From: Rhynchopus euleeides
Taxonomy: Eukaryota > Euglenozoa > Diplonemea > Diplonemida > Diplonemidae
Direction: 5' to 3'
Length of the DNA: 64,000 nucleotides
Assembly: GCA_963210315.1 (NCBI GenBank)
Contig: OY723243.1
Location: 2,356,001-2,420,000 of the forward strand
Under the pieces are notes generated by a model. It saw only the letters and a program-made list of their open reading frames with translations. It was not told the DNA's origin and did no database searches. Below are positions 22,849-34,100 of this stretch, in pieces. The position numbers and the translations under genes were made by a program. Positions within the stretch are counted from its first letter, which is position 1, and every line of letters begins with the position of its first letter.

Positions 22849-22919
22849 GCCCCCCCCCCCCCCCCCTCCGGCCCAACGTTAAGTCCGGCCCCAGAATTAG
22901 CCTAAGGCCTGCCCCCCCC

Positions 22920-25900
22920 CCCACATCCTGGTTGTTTTCTCGCGCCTGCTGTGTTTTCTCCATGTTCTCGCGCCTGATGTGTTCTCCATTCTTTACTCTT
23001 TGCAACATGGTTTTCACGGTACGAATGGCTCAAGCTGTGCGTGGCACTCATCAGTGAAAGTTCGCAATGGTCAGGCACTTGTGCCAGGCGCGGAGCGGCA
23101 GACTGCAATGTGCACGTACAGCAATTCGACTGTGATCTGTGGTTTCGAGCAGTGATATCTGTGTCATTTTCGTGGACGGAATGATATATTCAATACCATT
23201 GGATGTATTACTTGCTCCTATGCGATCAGCTTCCAGGCTTGCGAAAAGTGTCAACAAGCGAAATATACCGGCATTTTAATTGGGGTCATTTGCCTTTCGG
23301 TTGTTCATAGACATTATAAGTTCGTACAAGTTGTGCTGGCACCCTTTTGTTCCTTGACCCAACTACGCAAACATCGGGCTGCAGGATTTCCTGCGATCTT
23401 CTCGTATTTCGTTGTCTCCACAGAGCCTTTCCCGACGAGCATCTGAGATTGAAGTCCCAGCCCAAATTTGTGTGCGAAGTATGGCCAGTCTCAGGTCATC
23501 CCAACATCTTTTATGTTGAATGAATGGTGTTTTCACACCGACACACCCCGTTGAATCTAAGATATCACCCAACAAGGGACTGGTGACGAGTTGTCTTGAA
23601 GAAGTGATGTAATCTGTTTTTGTCTGGTTGCGCGGGTTGACACACTTTCCTGGAAGTTCTACATGAAAAATGGCAAAAAAAAGAATCGTGGGTGGAAATC
23701 GCCGGGGAGAATCCCACATTGGCGCTGTTGGGCGTCCCCATACCACTCCCTTCTCCTCCTCCTGCTCAGTGAAGTCTTACGAAGTATCCTGTGTGCGTGA
23801 TCGAATCGCCGCATCATTGCTGTCCGTACGGCGCTAGAATATATCCAATACAAAGAGGTGCATATTTGGAATTTTGGAAGAGTATTCCGAGGAAACACCA
23901 CAGGGCCGCTTGGCTACATCCGTTCAAATCGTATTTCAAAAAAGCCGAGTCAGTGTGCGCACCCAACACCCGGTACTTCTCTACCCTTGCCTCGAAGGGC
24001 AGTGATGCCGAATGTGTCCGGGTACGGTCTTGGGCGATTTTGTCGATCAACCCTTCTCCTGCATACAGCTCAACTCCTGCCGACGTAACATTACAAACTC
24101 CTCGTCTTCTTGTGTGTGTTTTGGTCCTGCTCCAGAGCGGGATCGCCTTTTGTTTCCTGCCCTCGTCGTATATCTGTAAAAGCAAAACGTCTGCCAACTG
24201 GATGCAGTTGGTTCAGTGATATTTTAGGAGGTTACAGGGTATTTCCTGGCAGGGGTAGTGAAGATATCCCCCGTGAAACCGCCTGAAGATGGGAGGTGAT
24301 GACGGAACTGGGATGCTCTATCTCTGCCCCACAGCCAGGCTATGCACTTCTGTAAGAGAAACACGCGGTGCCCTGCCATGCCGCGGTTTTGTGACAATCA
24401 AAAAAGCAGAAGCAGCTCATGAAACGAAACCGTTGACAATCACATCAAGCCTCGCTCGTGATTGTCCTACATCCAAGTAATAGTTGAGGTCAGCAAGAGA
24501 ATGAAACGACGTTCCAGGTAAAAAAGTGCAATGCCCCAGCAGGACGCATTTATTTCTTCGGGTTTGGCGCAAAACAGCACCTTACCTTTACACACAGCTT
24601 TATTTATTTGCCAATGCGTTCTTGGGGCTTTGCGAAACGTGCAGTGTATGAAAACTAACAAAGGGCCACCACCCTACCACAAGTTAGTTTTCCATGACCC
24701 CTTGTGTGTTTATCGCCGCCAAACAACTCAACACGATAGGGACATGTGTTTTGGGCCATTACTTGGCCGTGTCTCGAGGTGCAATGCCCTCTGGACAAGT
24801 GCGTCGCTTTGTTTGCCGTTACCTCCCGCAGAGAGTTCTGAAGACGGGCACATCGCCTGTGCATTCAAATCTGCACCCAATGATGCAAACATTTCCCTGT
24901 GCGTGAACACCCAAATTTTTTGTGCGATGTTGGTCATATCGGGCAGCGCCCAACGTGACCCCATAGACAGGGCGACAGCGATGTCCTCAACTCACTCTTG
25001 TAGCCCATTATTTTCCCCCCGGAACTGCTTTTTTCTGGCAAATTTGGAACACCACAGCGTGTGCCAACAGAAAGCAGTTCTTCAGAAGGGGCAGGTAGCG
25101 CAGTTGCGCCACATTGTACTGGGCGTGGTATTATGGTTCCCACCACCCAGCCCCCTGGTCAAGTGCCTGACAGATGACTGATCATCACCTGCATCGAGCC
25201 TGCCCGAGTCGAAATCAGAGTGAACTACGCGGCTCGGCTCGGGCAGGGCACAAACGAAGAGCTCATGGAGCAGCAGCATCCTGCCTCTATCGGGTCACGG
25301 GAACTAACTCTCCTGTTTCAACCCGAGAGGAGGAGGCTGTGTGAAGGATCCTTTCCAAAGGAGTACGGATGGGAAATATGATTATGCTCTTTACGCGTGG
25401 CACGCTGCAGTTTGAGAGAGAGAGAGAGTTGTCCGGTTCGTTTCGAGCGTTTCTCTTACGCCCCCCCCCCCCCCTGAAAGCCCAAACCTACACCCAGCAC
25501 CCACACCCATCACCAACCCAAGATACACCTCCCAGCATAGTTGTGGAGGAGCAATGCCCCCTCCCCGTAATTTGTTGTGTTTTTTCTATCGACAGAATCC
25601 CACCCTCACCACCACCCGCACCCCTCCCGTCGTGGTCGATTGCCCCCTCTGGCACCCCTCGCGGTAGCAACTTTCTGAAGCCTCGACCCAAGCCCTGACA
25701 CAAGCAAGAACAGCCTCCGGGATCTCTTCCCGTGGGTCTTCCCAATTTATTTTTTCCAAAGCTCTTCTTTCCAGTGGTGGAAAAGCCATTCCGGATTCGC
25801 AAACGTCAGCTGTTGCGTTCAAATTTCTCTTTTCCATTGCAGCATGGAAGTCCCATAGAATTTCATTTGCATCACACGTGCGCAGTGAAGCCTGCAGCCA

Positions 25901-25958
25901 GGACTTCACTTCATCCAACAGGAATTCAAGTGCTTGTGGCATTTGGGTACAGGCCACT
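22920..25958. other. Non-coding stretch, no gene recognised
   Basis: Only short unrecognised frames, the longest (24531-25181, 216 codons) without any motif. A 10-bp stem pairs CCTGCCCGAG (25199-25208) with CTCGGGCAGG (25239-25248). There is a GA microsatellite at about 25412-25427 and a C-run at 25461-25474. Confidence 0.45.
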
Positions 25959-26150
25959 CCCCCCCAACCCCTGCGACTCTTCTGCCCCCCTTTTCCTTTT
26001 GTGTTCGTTTCACTCAGCACGCACCCGCGCCCCCCGCGTCGGTTTCGTATGGACATCGGTTCCAACGGAAATATGAGAGATCATCAAATTGTATAGTCTG
26101 AGTGTCTCTCTGAGAGTCGCAGTAAGGGAAGCTGTCTGGTTTCAGATCCT
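25959..26150 (+). repeat. Dispersed repeat, copy A; unfilled relative of the hAT target site
   Basis: This matches 34631-34790: CCCTGCGAC, CTTTTGTGTTCGT, GGTTTCGTATGGACA, GAGAGATC and AAGGGAAGCTGTCTGGTTT occur in the same order with diverged spacers. Its left edge CCCCCCCAACCCCTGCGAC corresponds to the CCCCCCACCCCTGCGAC where the hAT element landed in copy B. Confidence 0.75.
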
Positions 26151-28730
26151 GAATACTTGGGCGAAGCAGGCGTCCCCCCCTTCCCTTCCCTTGAGGAATG
26201 TGTTTGACCTGACAGGCATGCTCCAGGCTTCTGCATGGGGCGCTACAATCCCTCTCAGCTGTGCCATACTCTGAGAGTTCACATTCTTCCCTTGTCTGCT
26301 TTCTGCATCAAGTGACGACTTCCAGGAACAGTGGGTCGGCTTCGATACCCCTATTTTTTTGAAGAACTCTGTGAGGAAACCATACGGAAAGGAAAAAAGC
26401 CACTCATTGCAGTCGAACAGGGGCAACGCTCCCACCCCATGCTGCGTGGTGAACATTCTACGGTTTGCCGAGTCACAGTCGTTTTCAGAAAGCCCGGTTT
26501 TTCGCTTCTGGCCCACTGTTCCTGTTTGACGATCAGTCCCTTTCTCGGAGACCTTGTTGTGTTTGAAAATTTCCGTCCTCACCATCACACCGAAGGGGGG
26601 ACAAGTCTTTCGTCTATAGAAGTGCTCATCGTGGTTTCATGTGAAAGGGTGCTGTCGTCCTGCAGGCAGTGCCCTAGAGCGGCTGGAGGAGCGTCTCACT
26701 GGAGTTAATTCACCAGGGCCCTTCTGTCTCCGTTCACACGGAGGACGTAACAGGGGCGGGGTGCCGTTGCCGATCACCCTTTTCTTCGTGTGGGGCCAAT
26801 CGGCAACCACCCCGTATGTCTCCTTGCCGCCAAGGCTGTCTGCTCAGACGGCAGTCACCAAAATGAATTGCTGGACTGTGTGACCGTTTGCTCTTTTTCT
26901 TATCCGATGCGGTATGCGGATGACCATATATCCGTATGCACACCAGCCGGTGTCCAGAATTCACGCAATTCACGCCCGGTTGGTCGCATGCATGCCATTC
27001 TTTGGCCGTACTGACGTACAGCCACCTCTTCTTTTTCAGACACTCTTCATATTCCTCACAGGCCATCCTTTGCATTTTTTCTGCCGCCTGATGTACATCA
27101 ACTCCATCCGCTACTGTTTTTTAATATTCTTGTTCCAACCCGTGGTCCTCCATAACCGGAGTGTGCTCTGGACTGTAGAGCACCACACGTGTCACATGCA
27201 CGTGACGCGTCTAGTCTCTGACACCCGCTGCGTGCCGTGTAAGTTTCTTGGGAGGGGCAGGTGTTTACCTCAGTGGCTGGCGCTCGATGAGTTTGCTATG
27301 CCCTCCAGTCCAACACTGATTTCCCCGATTGTCACCGGGCACCATGGTGCGGTGACCAACCAAGCGATTATTTGCTGCCGCGGAAGGTGCGATCACCATT
27401 CGTTGTGATATCAAAGTATTCTTCATTCTTCCGGATCAGGCACACAAACAACGCCTCATGATCATCAATTCTTTAATTCAACTCCCGATTCAGGCTTCCC
27501 ACGATGCAAGCAATGCGCGTGTTGACGTGCATCCAGTTCTCTCCATGCTGCATATGGGTTTGACGTCCATCAACACTAGTTTCACCGGGGGCGTTCCTGC
27601 AATTCGTCTGGCCGCCCCACCCTTCCCTGCATCATGTTGCTTTGCCTGACATCCCGGTCAGCCCACCACATTGTATTCCTGCTTAGGATGAGTCTGGTTT
27701 GTGTTTCTGCCAAACAACACCACAAACTATGAACGCTGTGGGGCCAACCACAGACGGGGCGACTGCCAGGGGGGGGGGGGATGCTTGCACGCAGGCTCTT
27801 TTCACTTTTGATTTCATCATCAGGTGACGGTGCAATAGACCAAGCGGGTTTCCATTGCCGCGAGGATCCCCAAGTCACATCATCGCCGCTTTAGTTTTGA
27901 TTGCCTTCCAGGCCCGGGTTCTACGGACGTTACCGACTGGCTGCCTTTCTCGGCTTCGTGCTGATGTGCAGTTATCGTGTGTAATGGGACTGCAGAATAA
28001 GGTTGGGCAATGCACCACAATTGAGAGACTGTTTGGCCATGTCATTTCATGCTTTGCTCTTTCATTCACCACCGCCTTTGCACGCAACAGGGGTAGCTGC
28101 GTCATTCGCGTTTGCTCTCAACATCACGAAATCGGGTGCTGCATATTTTTTTGCTTTCTGATGCCCGTTCCTGCTCTGCACCCTCCCTCTCTGTTGGACT
28201 GCCTTCTAATTGCGCTACTGTGCAGTCATCATGACTGCCTTGTCCGCCAAGATCTTATTAGGTTTTTCTTTCTGGATTTTACACTGCAACGCCGCCTGAT
28301 CCCTCAACGGCTGTCGATGTCTAGACGCCGTTTTGACGATACAGGGGATTATTCTGCCTTCCGCCGTATTTTATACAAGACGTGTCTTCGCTCCGTATCA
28401 AGCCTGTCGGTGGGTGTTGACACCTGGGCGCCTGATGCGGCCCAAACCCAGGGGACTGGAGGGGAAACCCGGCAGCCCCGTGTGGAAGCGCCTCGCAGGA
28501 TTCATCCTCGCCAGTATCGTGCCCCCCAGAGCAAAACACGAAGGGGAGAATGCTTCATTTCATGCAATGGCGTGCGGCTCTGCAGGTTCCACCCGTCATG
28601 TTAATAGCAGAGCCGACCGAGCAAAACCTGCAAACCCCAATGGGCCGTGTGTGTTCTTTTTTTCCCCTCGCCCGTTGGGAAAACATTATGCCTTTTGCAT
28701 CACAGAAATTATACAGTTTCATCCTTTTCT
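26151..28730. other. Non-coding stretch, no gene recognised
   Basis: Short frames only. The longest open frame (27855-28604) lacks an ATG at its start and any known motif, and I do not support it as a gene. Confidence 0.45.
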
Positions 28731-28909
28731 GGGGGTCGCGCTAACGTTGGACCGGGCACCCACAGCACAACAAAACAAGGCAATACAAAGACGGCGCAGG
28801 TCGCAGAAACAAAAAGCCCCGCAACTTTTGGGTGATTTTTGTGGTACGGTACTAAAATCCGAGAGGGTGTCCAGAGCCCTCTGCAGAAACAAAGTTAGCG
28901 CGACCCCCC
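28731..28909. mobile_element. Candidate MITE, about 179 bp
   Basis: GGGGGTCGCGCTAAC at 28731-28745 is exactly reverse-complemented at 28894-28908. No duplication longer than CT is visible outside the ends. Too short to code for anything. Confidence 0.5.
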
Positions 28910-29108
28910 TGAATTCTCCGCCACATTTTTTTTCATTTTCATTTCCGTTCTGATTTTTTTTATTCCGGTTGAGCGTGTTTTCGTTCTGACCCCTTCTCCC
29001 CCACACGTGGTTCCCCTTGTATGCCTTTGCTCCCTTGACACTGACAATAGATGCCGTACAAGGCCCCAGGGGGGGGGGGGGATTCCGCTGTTGTGACATC
29101 GAGTCGCA

Positions 29109-29190
29109 ACAACAGAGGGTCGGTTGGGACCCGACGGTCTCTCGTATAAGCACCTCACAGGGACTGCTCCTCGCCTCTGTGTAGTGCCCC
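29109..29190. repeat. Dispersed repeat, copy 2 of 2 (other copy 16448-16530)
   Basis: Same order of words as copy 1: ACAACAGAGGGTCGGTTGGG, GACGGTCTCTCGT, AGCACCTCA and GGGACTGCTCCTCGCCT. The flanks are unrelated, so this is a dispersed unit rather than a large duplication. Confidence 0.7.
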
Positions 29191-29722
29191 AAAGCAAATC
29201 TCGTCGATCACGGGAACCAGCTGCTATTTCCAGCAGGGATGTTTTCTGCAAGGACTTGCGCTGTCGCCGTTTCCTGCGTTGTCAGAACAACTCTGAAGAA
29301 TGGAGAACGCAAAAAAAAATAACAGGCCCAATGGGGGCCCTCGCTACGAGTCACTGTGAGTCACGAGTCGTCAGTTTTCAGCCAAACATGGCTGACTTCT
29401 CACTTTTTCTCACTCAGTCACACTTGGTAGCGAGGACCCCCAATGATCGCAAAAAAAATGTAAGGGGACTATGGCATCACACCACGAAGATTGCTGCCCC
29501 TTCTCCGATGGGTCTCCTCCACTCCCCCACTTCGCCTCGTAACGAGACGTCCATTTAAAATTCCAAACACTGCGTGGTTATACATGTTTTTCAATCAAAA
29601 TATGCTTCTGCATTGATTTACTCCCCCCTATCCTCGCACTTTCTCATTCTTCTCCTGTACAATTGCTCGCACACTGTAGTGTAGTTTCGAAATCAGACGC
29701 CCCCGGCCCCCCCCCCCCCCCC
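29191..29722. other. Non-coding stretch, no gene recognised
   Basis: No feature seen apart from a C-run at 29708-29722 that forms the border of the next element. Confidence 0.45.
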
Positions 29723-29724
29723 TA

Positions 29725-30802
29725 GGGACCGTCTTAAGGTACCGAAATCCGTCAACTTTACGACATTTTTCGACATAGGCAATTTTCGACTAGAAACCCC
29801 CCAAAAATGCTGAAAAAGTGGCCAGACCACCCCAAAAACCGCCCCTGGGTGTGGGACACCCACTTTGGTGCCCCGGAACGCGGCTGAAACGCTGTGTTGA
29901 AAAAAGTGTCATGGTTTGGTACCGAACCCCTCCCCGGGCGAGTCTCCCGAGCACCCTGTCACCTGCGTCATCACCATCCCCCGTCATGTACCACGTTCTG
30001 CCGCCTCTGCTGAGACATCTGAGTACTATCGGGCCAAGAAAATGGTATTTCAGCGAGTGTTCCGTCAGGTTTCTGCCGACATCCTCAACAAAAATTCCCG
30101 CGCTTCATCAGGGGTAACGGCAACAGCGCAGTGGGTGTGGTGTATAACCTGTGTCACCCCGGCTCGACGGTACTGCAGTGGCACTTCTCAGTGGCGATGA
30201 TCCTCGTCATCTGCACCATCACCCCCACTTACGCGCTCTTCATTGCAGCACTGCAAGAGCTGAAAGAGATGCCGGACGACGGTTAGAATGCTGGGGAACT
30301 CAGCCGCAGATGGAAAGGAGAGGCTGGAGACGGTGCGCGAGTGGATTTTGGGGCTGGCGTCTTTGGAAAATATGCCGGTGTGGGTTCCATAGCCTTATTC
30401 GGTGTGCAAACCGGCAGGCGCAGTGGTCGGTGTACGCTGCAGCAAGTGTTATCAGGAAATGCCGGCGAGAAGACGCTCCTTCCCAAGCTTGTCACACGCA
30501 TTTGCTCCCAAATTGAACCGAAGGTATCAGTGCCCACCCAAGACAAGAAAAGACGGAATGTTGCGGGCAAGTAGGGCGGGACGGGCTCGGAAGGGTGGTT
30601 CGGATGAGGGGGCCGGAACCAAACCATGACACTTTTTTGAGCATGGTCACGGATTGGCTCAGAAGTGACCAAATACCCCCAAAAACCACCCAGACCGCCC
30701 CCAAATACACCCAGGGGCCGGGGTTTCAGGTTTACAGCCATTTTGTGCGTGTTCCTCGCCTATGTGAAAAATCCCGTAAAGTTTACCCCTTAAGGTTTTC
30801 CC
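29725..30802. mobile_element. Long-TIR element, 1,078 bp, TA-flanked
   Basis: The ends pair as imperfect inverted repeats of roughly 230 bp. Left GGGACCGTCTTAAGG, AACTTTACGACATTTTT, ACATAGGC and AAAAAAGTGTCATGGTTTGG are each answered near the right end in reverse complement and reverse order. TA stands outside both tips (29723-29724, 30803-30804), and C-runs lie beyond. The core (about 29950-30570) has broken, coding-like stretches on the plus strand that I cannot assign. Likely non-autonomous. Confidence 0.75.
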
Positions 30803-30919
30803 TACCCCCCCCCCCCCCACCAGGGGTATAAATAAGGCCGACTCCCGACTCCCGACTCGGGCCGGATTTTTTGGGGTTGGGAGGGTTGCCTTGCTTCCCT
30901 TAGGGAATGTGCAGTATTA

Positions 30920-31011
30920 GGCACCCCATGGCCAAAATGACCCCACTGCGATCCGCACAGACTCCAAATATTCAAAAGAAAGGGTTTTTGGAACACCCGA
31001 GGAGGGGGGTC
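30920..31011 (+). repeat. GACCCCACT-hairpin repeat, copy 1 of 5
   Basis: Contains GGCACCCCATG, GACCCCACTGCGATCCGCAC and CTCCAAATATTCAAAAGAA, then a decayed version of the CGGGTTTTT/AAAAACCCG stem. Other copies: 39800-39890, 40010-40088, 40335-40425 and 49690-49835. Confidence 0.8.
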
Positions 31012-31295
31012 CCGATGGGTGGGTGGGGGTGTGGGGGGGTCCCGCTGGGTGGGACATGGTGTGTGCCTCCCAGTCATCTTCTTCATTACCGGTCTCTGAA
31101 CTGGGGTGAGTTCATTGCCAAACCACTGCTGTGAATACGGCGCCCCTTTCCCGCCCCTTTTGCCAGATTCTGGCAGCTTCCAAGAAGAGTTGTGTTCCCG
31201 CCCCCTTCAGGTGGTTGAGCATACCACAGCGCACACGTGCACACCCACACACACTCCACACAGATACGTCACACGCAACTGTTGCGACACACAAC

Positions 31296-34100
31296 ATGCC
31301 TCAGGTAGAGGCAGTAGTGTTTGACTCACAGCCAAATACTGCTGCCGTGAGTGAGGTGCTCGCAGCGTTTGGGGCGCTGCGGGCGAATGGGGGGTTGGCT
31401 GGGACATCCAACATGGCGCTGTCGTGCGGGTACGTCGCGTGCTTCTTCGCGGACCACCTCGCACGCGGGAAGACCCCGCAAGCGCCGAGTCGGTCCGCCC
31501 TGACCGAATGGTGGGCGACTGCTGGAGGTTCCATGGGACTCTCCACGGCAGAGGTGGCCGCACGCACGACCGTGCTGCGCAACGGCGAGGAGGCAGTGCC
31601 CCTCAAGAACACCGAGGTGGAGCGGTGGGCGGGGTCCCTGAGGCACGTCACACCTGTCAGGGTCCTCACATTTATGCGTGAAACAGGGCCGCAAAGTGCA
31701 CAGCTGTTGCTCAATGAGCACAGGCTGCCTTTAGTGACGGTGGTGTTCATCCCCTCCACGGGGCCCGTGGGCCATTTCTTTGCCATCCGGCTGAGGAATG
31801 CCGCAGCGCCCACCCCCCCCCCGGTTGTTCTGTCGTGGGCTCGGCCGAAGGCCCCGGTCCTGGTGGCACCCTCTCCGACGTTCTACGAGAAGAAAGGCCA
31901 CGCCTACTGCCGAGTGTGCGTTACTGCTGTCGACAGCAAGCTGATCGCGAAGCCGAAGCAGAAGAACAAGACGCTCTACATCGACGGGAGAGTCCCATAC
32001 CGCACTCCTGGTGATGAGAGAAAGTCGCGGGTGGCTCACCAGACGAGTGACTTCCACCTGACGTGTGAGGCTTTGCTGAACCGCCGGCCTGCCGCGCGCA
32101 TGTGTGTCACAGCAGCGCTTGCGCTTGTGTCTGTGCTGCAAACCGTTGCAGCTTCATCTCCGCCTGGCCGTGACAGAGCGCCGATTGTGGTGCCCGAGCT
32201 GCAAGAGGAGGAAGTGACGAACGACGAGCTCCGTCACGGCCTCTTCGCCTGGCACTCCCGGTTGTACGTGGACATCCGGGGGGGGCGGCCGCATGCGTCG
32301 ATCATTGCGGGGCTTGCAGCAGAGCGGCTTCAAGGTGTTCCACTCCCTCCCAATAACCAATACCTCAACCGCCCCCACATCACGGCGATGTTAGAGGTGT
32401 GGAAGAACATGGTCGTTGCGGAGTCCATCGCGTCTGTGTCACGAACAGTTCAGGAGGGCATGCCGCTGTTTTTGCTCCTCGATGGCAGCGAGGTTGGTGG
32501 TGAAGAATCATACACGTTCCGCCTGCGATGGGTGTCGGACGACTGCCGTGTTGTAGAGCGCTGTCTTGGGCTTGTGAGTATCGAAGCTGCAGCAGCGAAC
32601 GCGGACCAGGCCGACGGTGATGACGCGGACCTCTCTGCGAGTGGAAAAACCCTCTTCGACATGTTAGTATCTCTTCTTCATGAATACGGTCTTCAAATCC
32701 AGCATCTGTGCGGCATCATCGCAGACGATGGAAGTGCGATCTCGGGGCAGAAGACGGGGCTGCATGGTCGCATCGAGGAGGCAGTCGGTGCACCATCCCT
32801 CTACATCAAGGATGTCGGCCATCGCATCCAGAACTGTGTGGAAAAGCCGTTGAAAACTGACCCTGATTTCAAGTACGTCAGTGATACGGTGCGTGCTGTG
32901 CAGACCATCTTTCGCCAATCGGGGCTGATGCGGCGTACCTTGAAAAGGGCTGTCATGAAGAAAGGGGGGCGCGCGTACAAGCCATGCGGGTCGTGGCGGA
33001 TCCGCTGGCAAGCAAAGTGGTGTACTTCGTTGCGGAAGGCGGGAAAAATGCGCGAACACTGGGTGACTCATCTGCGAAACGACCAACTTCACAGCCGTGC
33101 TGCATCTTCCAAAAACAAGACTGCTTCACAGAAGGGAGCCCGCACCAGGGCCCGTCGGGCGCTCGCGACAAGGCTGCAGGGCGCAAAGTTCAAGCGGGCG
33201 CTTGAGTATTTCAGCAAGTTTTTTGAACTTGCAAAGCGCCCCCAGCTTGTCGCTCAGTACCGCGCAGAACGGGGTGCCAATGTGATCCCCTACCTGCTTG
33301 AGGCTCAACTCCAACTCCGCGCATTCGGGGAGATGAAGAAGAACTGGCGGCCTGGATGCCATGGCGAGCTGGTCAAAGGGCTGCACCCAAAGAGCATCCT
33401 CTGTGATCATTCCTATGCAGCAGCGCTCGTGGCAGGTGTGGCATACGCGACCGGTGTCACAGACAGCAGTGCAAACGAGCAGTTCGAAAGCCTCTACTAC
33501 ATCATGAACAACACCGAGGCAACATCGACTGCTATGGAGCACTGGCTGTACATCAAGGAGGGCCGGATTCGGGATGATGCAGAGCTCTCCTTTGCCAGCT
33601 TCTGGAAGCTACGCCAGGAAGAGCTGTGCTCCCGCCCCGACTACCTCCCCACACTCCGTACCATTCGCGGGGCACTCTGCATGGCGTCGCCGACGAGCTC
33701 GGCATGCGAGGGGGACTTCGGGATCCTCCGGAACCGCACACCCGCCCAGCGCAGCACAGTAGGGGTGGAGAAGCTGAGCGACGAGCTGCTTGTGAAGCGC
33801 TGCGGCCCCGACCCCGATAATGTGGAAGCCACTCGGGATTTCATCCACCGGGGTATGCGCATATTCTTTGCTGAAAGACAGCGGCGGGCACCTGGTGGTG
33901 GGAGGAAGCGCAAGGCCGAAGATGAGAGTGAGCCGCTCCACGACATCGCCAAGCGACTTCGTCAGTCTGAGATCGACATCTTCGCGGAGGAACCTGAGGA
34001 GGACGAGGAAGAGGAGGAGGACGAGCTGGAGGAACTGGAGGAGCTCGAGGAGGATGAGGAGGATGAGGAGGACGACGACGATGACGACGAGGAAAGTTAG
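31296..34100 (+). CDS. hAT-family transposase (DUF4371/ZNF862-like), intact, 934 aa
   Basis: I chose the ATG at 31296 (MPQVEAVVF); the frame is open further upstream from 31131, but that part reads like leader. A zinc finger C205-x2-C208...H248-x5-H254 resembles the TTF/BED-type DNA-binding fingers of hAT proteins. The RNase H-like core has an Asp in LLLDGSEVGG (396), then GIIADDGSAISGQ (477-478) and a downstream His in VGHRIQN (509), matching the hAT order of catalytic Asp and the D/C...H pair. The C-terminus carries the dimerisation signature ASPTSSACEGDFGILRNR (about 795-812), a basic GGRKRKAED and a long Glu/Asp run. It would bind the element ends and cut and paste them in the nucleus. 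No interruption is seen in 934 codons. Confidence 0.9.
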   Translation: MPQVEAVVFDSQPNTAAVSEVLAAFGALRANGGLAGTSNMALSCGYVACFFADHLARGKTPQAPSRSALTEWWATAGGSMGLSTAEVAARTTVLRNGEEAVPLKNTEVERWAGSLRHVTPVRVLTFMRETGPQSAQLLLNEHRLPLVTVVFIPSTGPVGHFFAIRLRNAAAPTPPPVVLSWARPKAPVLVAPSPTFYEKKGHAYCRVCVTAVDSKLIAKPKQKNKTLYIDGRVPYRTPGDERKSRVAHQTSDFHLTCEALLNRRPAARMCVTAALALVSVLQTVAASSPPGRDRAPIVVPELQEEEVTNDELRHGLFAWHSRLYVDIRGGRPHASIIAGLAAERLQGVPLPPNNQYLNRPHITAMLEVWKNMVVAESIASVSRTVQEGMPLFLLLDGSEVGGEESYTFRLRWVSDDCRVVERCLGLVSIEAAAANADQADGDDADLSASGKTLFDMLVSLLHEYGLQIQHLCGIIADDGSAISGQKTGLHGRIEEAVGAPSLYIKDVGHRIQNCVEKPLKTDPDFKYVSDTVRAVQTIFRQSGLMRRTLKRAVMKKGGRAYKPCGSWRIRWQAKWCTSLRKAGKMREHWVTHLRNDQLHSRAASSKNKTASQKGARTRARRALATRLQGAKFKRALEYFSKFFELAKRPQLVAQYRAERGANVIPYLLEAQLQLRAFGEMKKNWRPGCHGELVKGLHPKSILCDHSYAAALVAGVAYATGVTDSSANEQFESLYYIMNNTEATSTAMEHWLYIKEGRIRDDAELSFASFWKLRQEELCSRPDYLPTLRTIRGALCMASPTSSACEGDFGILRNRTPAQRSTVGVEKLSDELLVKRCGPDPDNVEATRDFIHRGMRIFFAERQRRAPGGGRKRKAEDESEPLHDIAKRLRQSEIDIFAEEPEEDEEEEEDELEELEELEEDEEDEEDDDDDDEES

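Larger units (their letters stand above)
18422..22911. mobile_element. TIR-bounded 4.5-kb element filled with telomere-like repeats in inverted orientation
   Basis: Left end: CAGGCCTCTGGCTAATTC, followed by a G-run and CTACCCTACCC. The reverse complement of the right end reads CAGGCCTTAGGCTAATTC, then also a G-run and CTACCCTACCC; the first 18 bases agree at 16 positions and the correspondence extends over about 80 bp. Both tips sit in C-runs (18407-18421 and 22912-22922), compatible with an 8-bp CCCCCCCC duplication. The CAGG...CCTG tip and C-rich landing site resemble those of the hAT element at 30821-34630. The inside is almost wholly CCCTAA-related repeat plus a palindrome at 18501-19191. 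No transposase is present, so if mobile it depends on another element. Confidence 0.6.

Noticed and set aside
24531-25181. A 216-codon open frame
   Set aside because: No domain, no paralogue and no splice context; random open frames of this size are expected in DNA of this GC content.
27855-28604. A 249-codon open frame in the gene-poor part
   Set aside because: No ATG at its start, no recognisable domain and composition like its surroundings.
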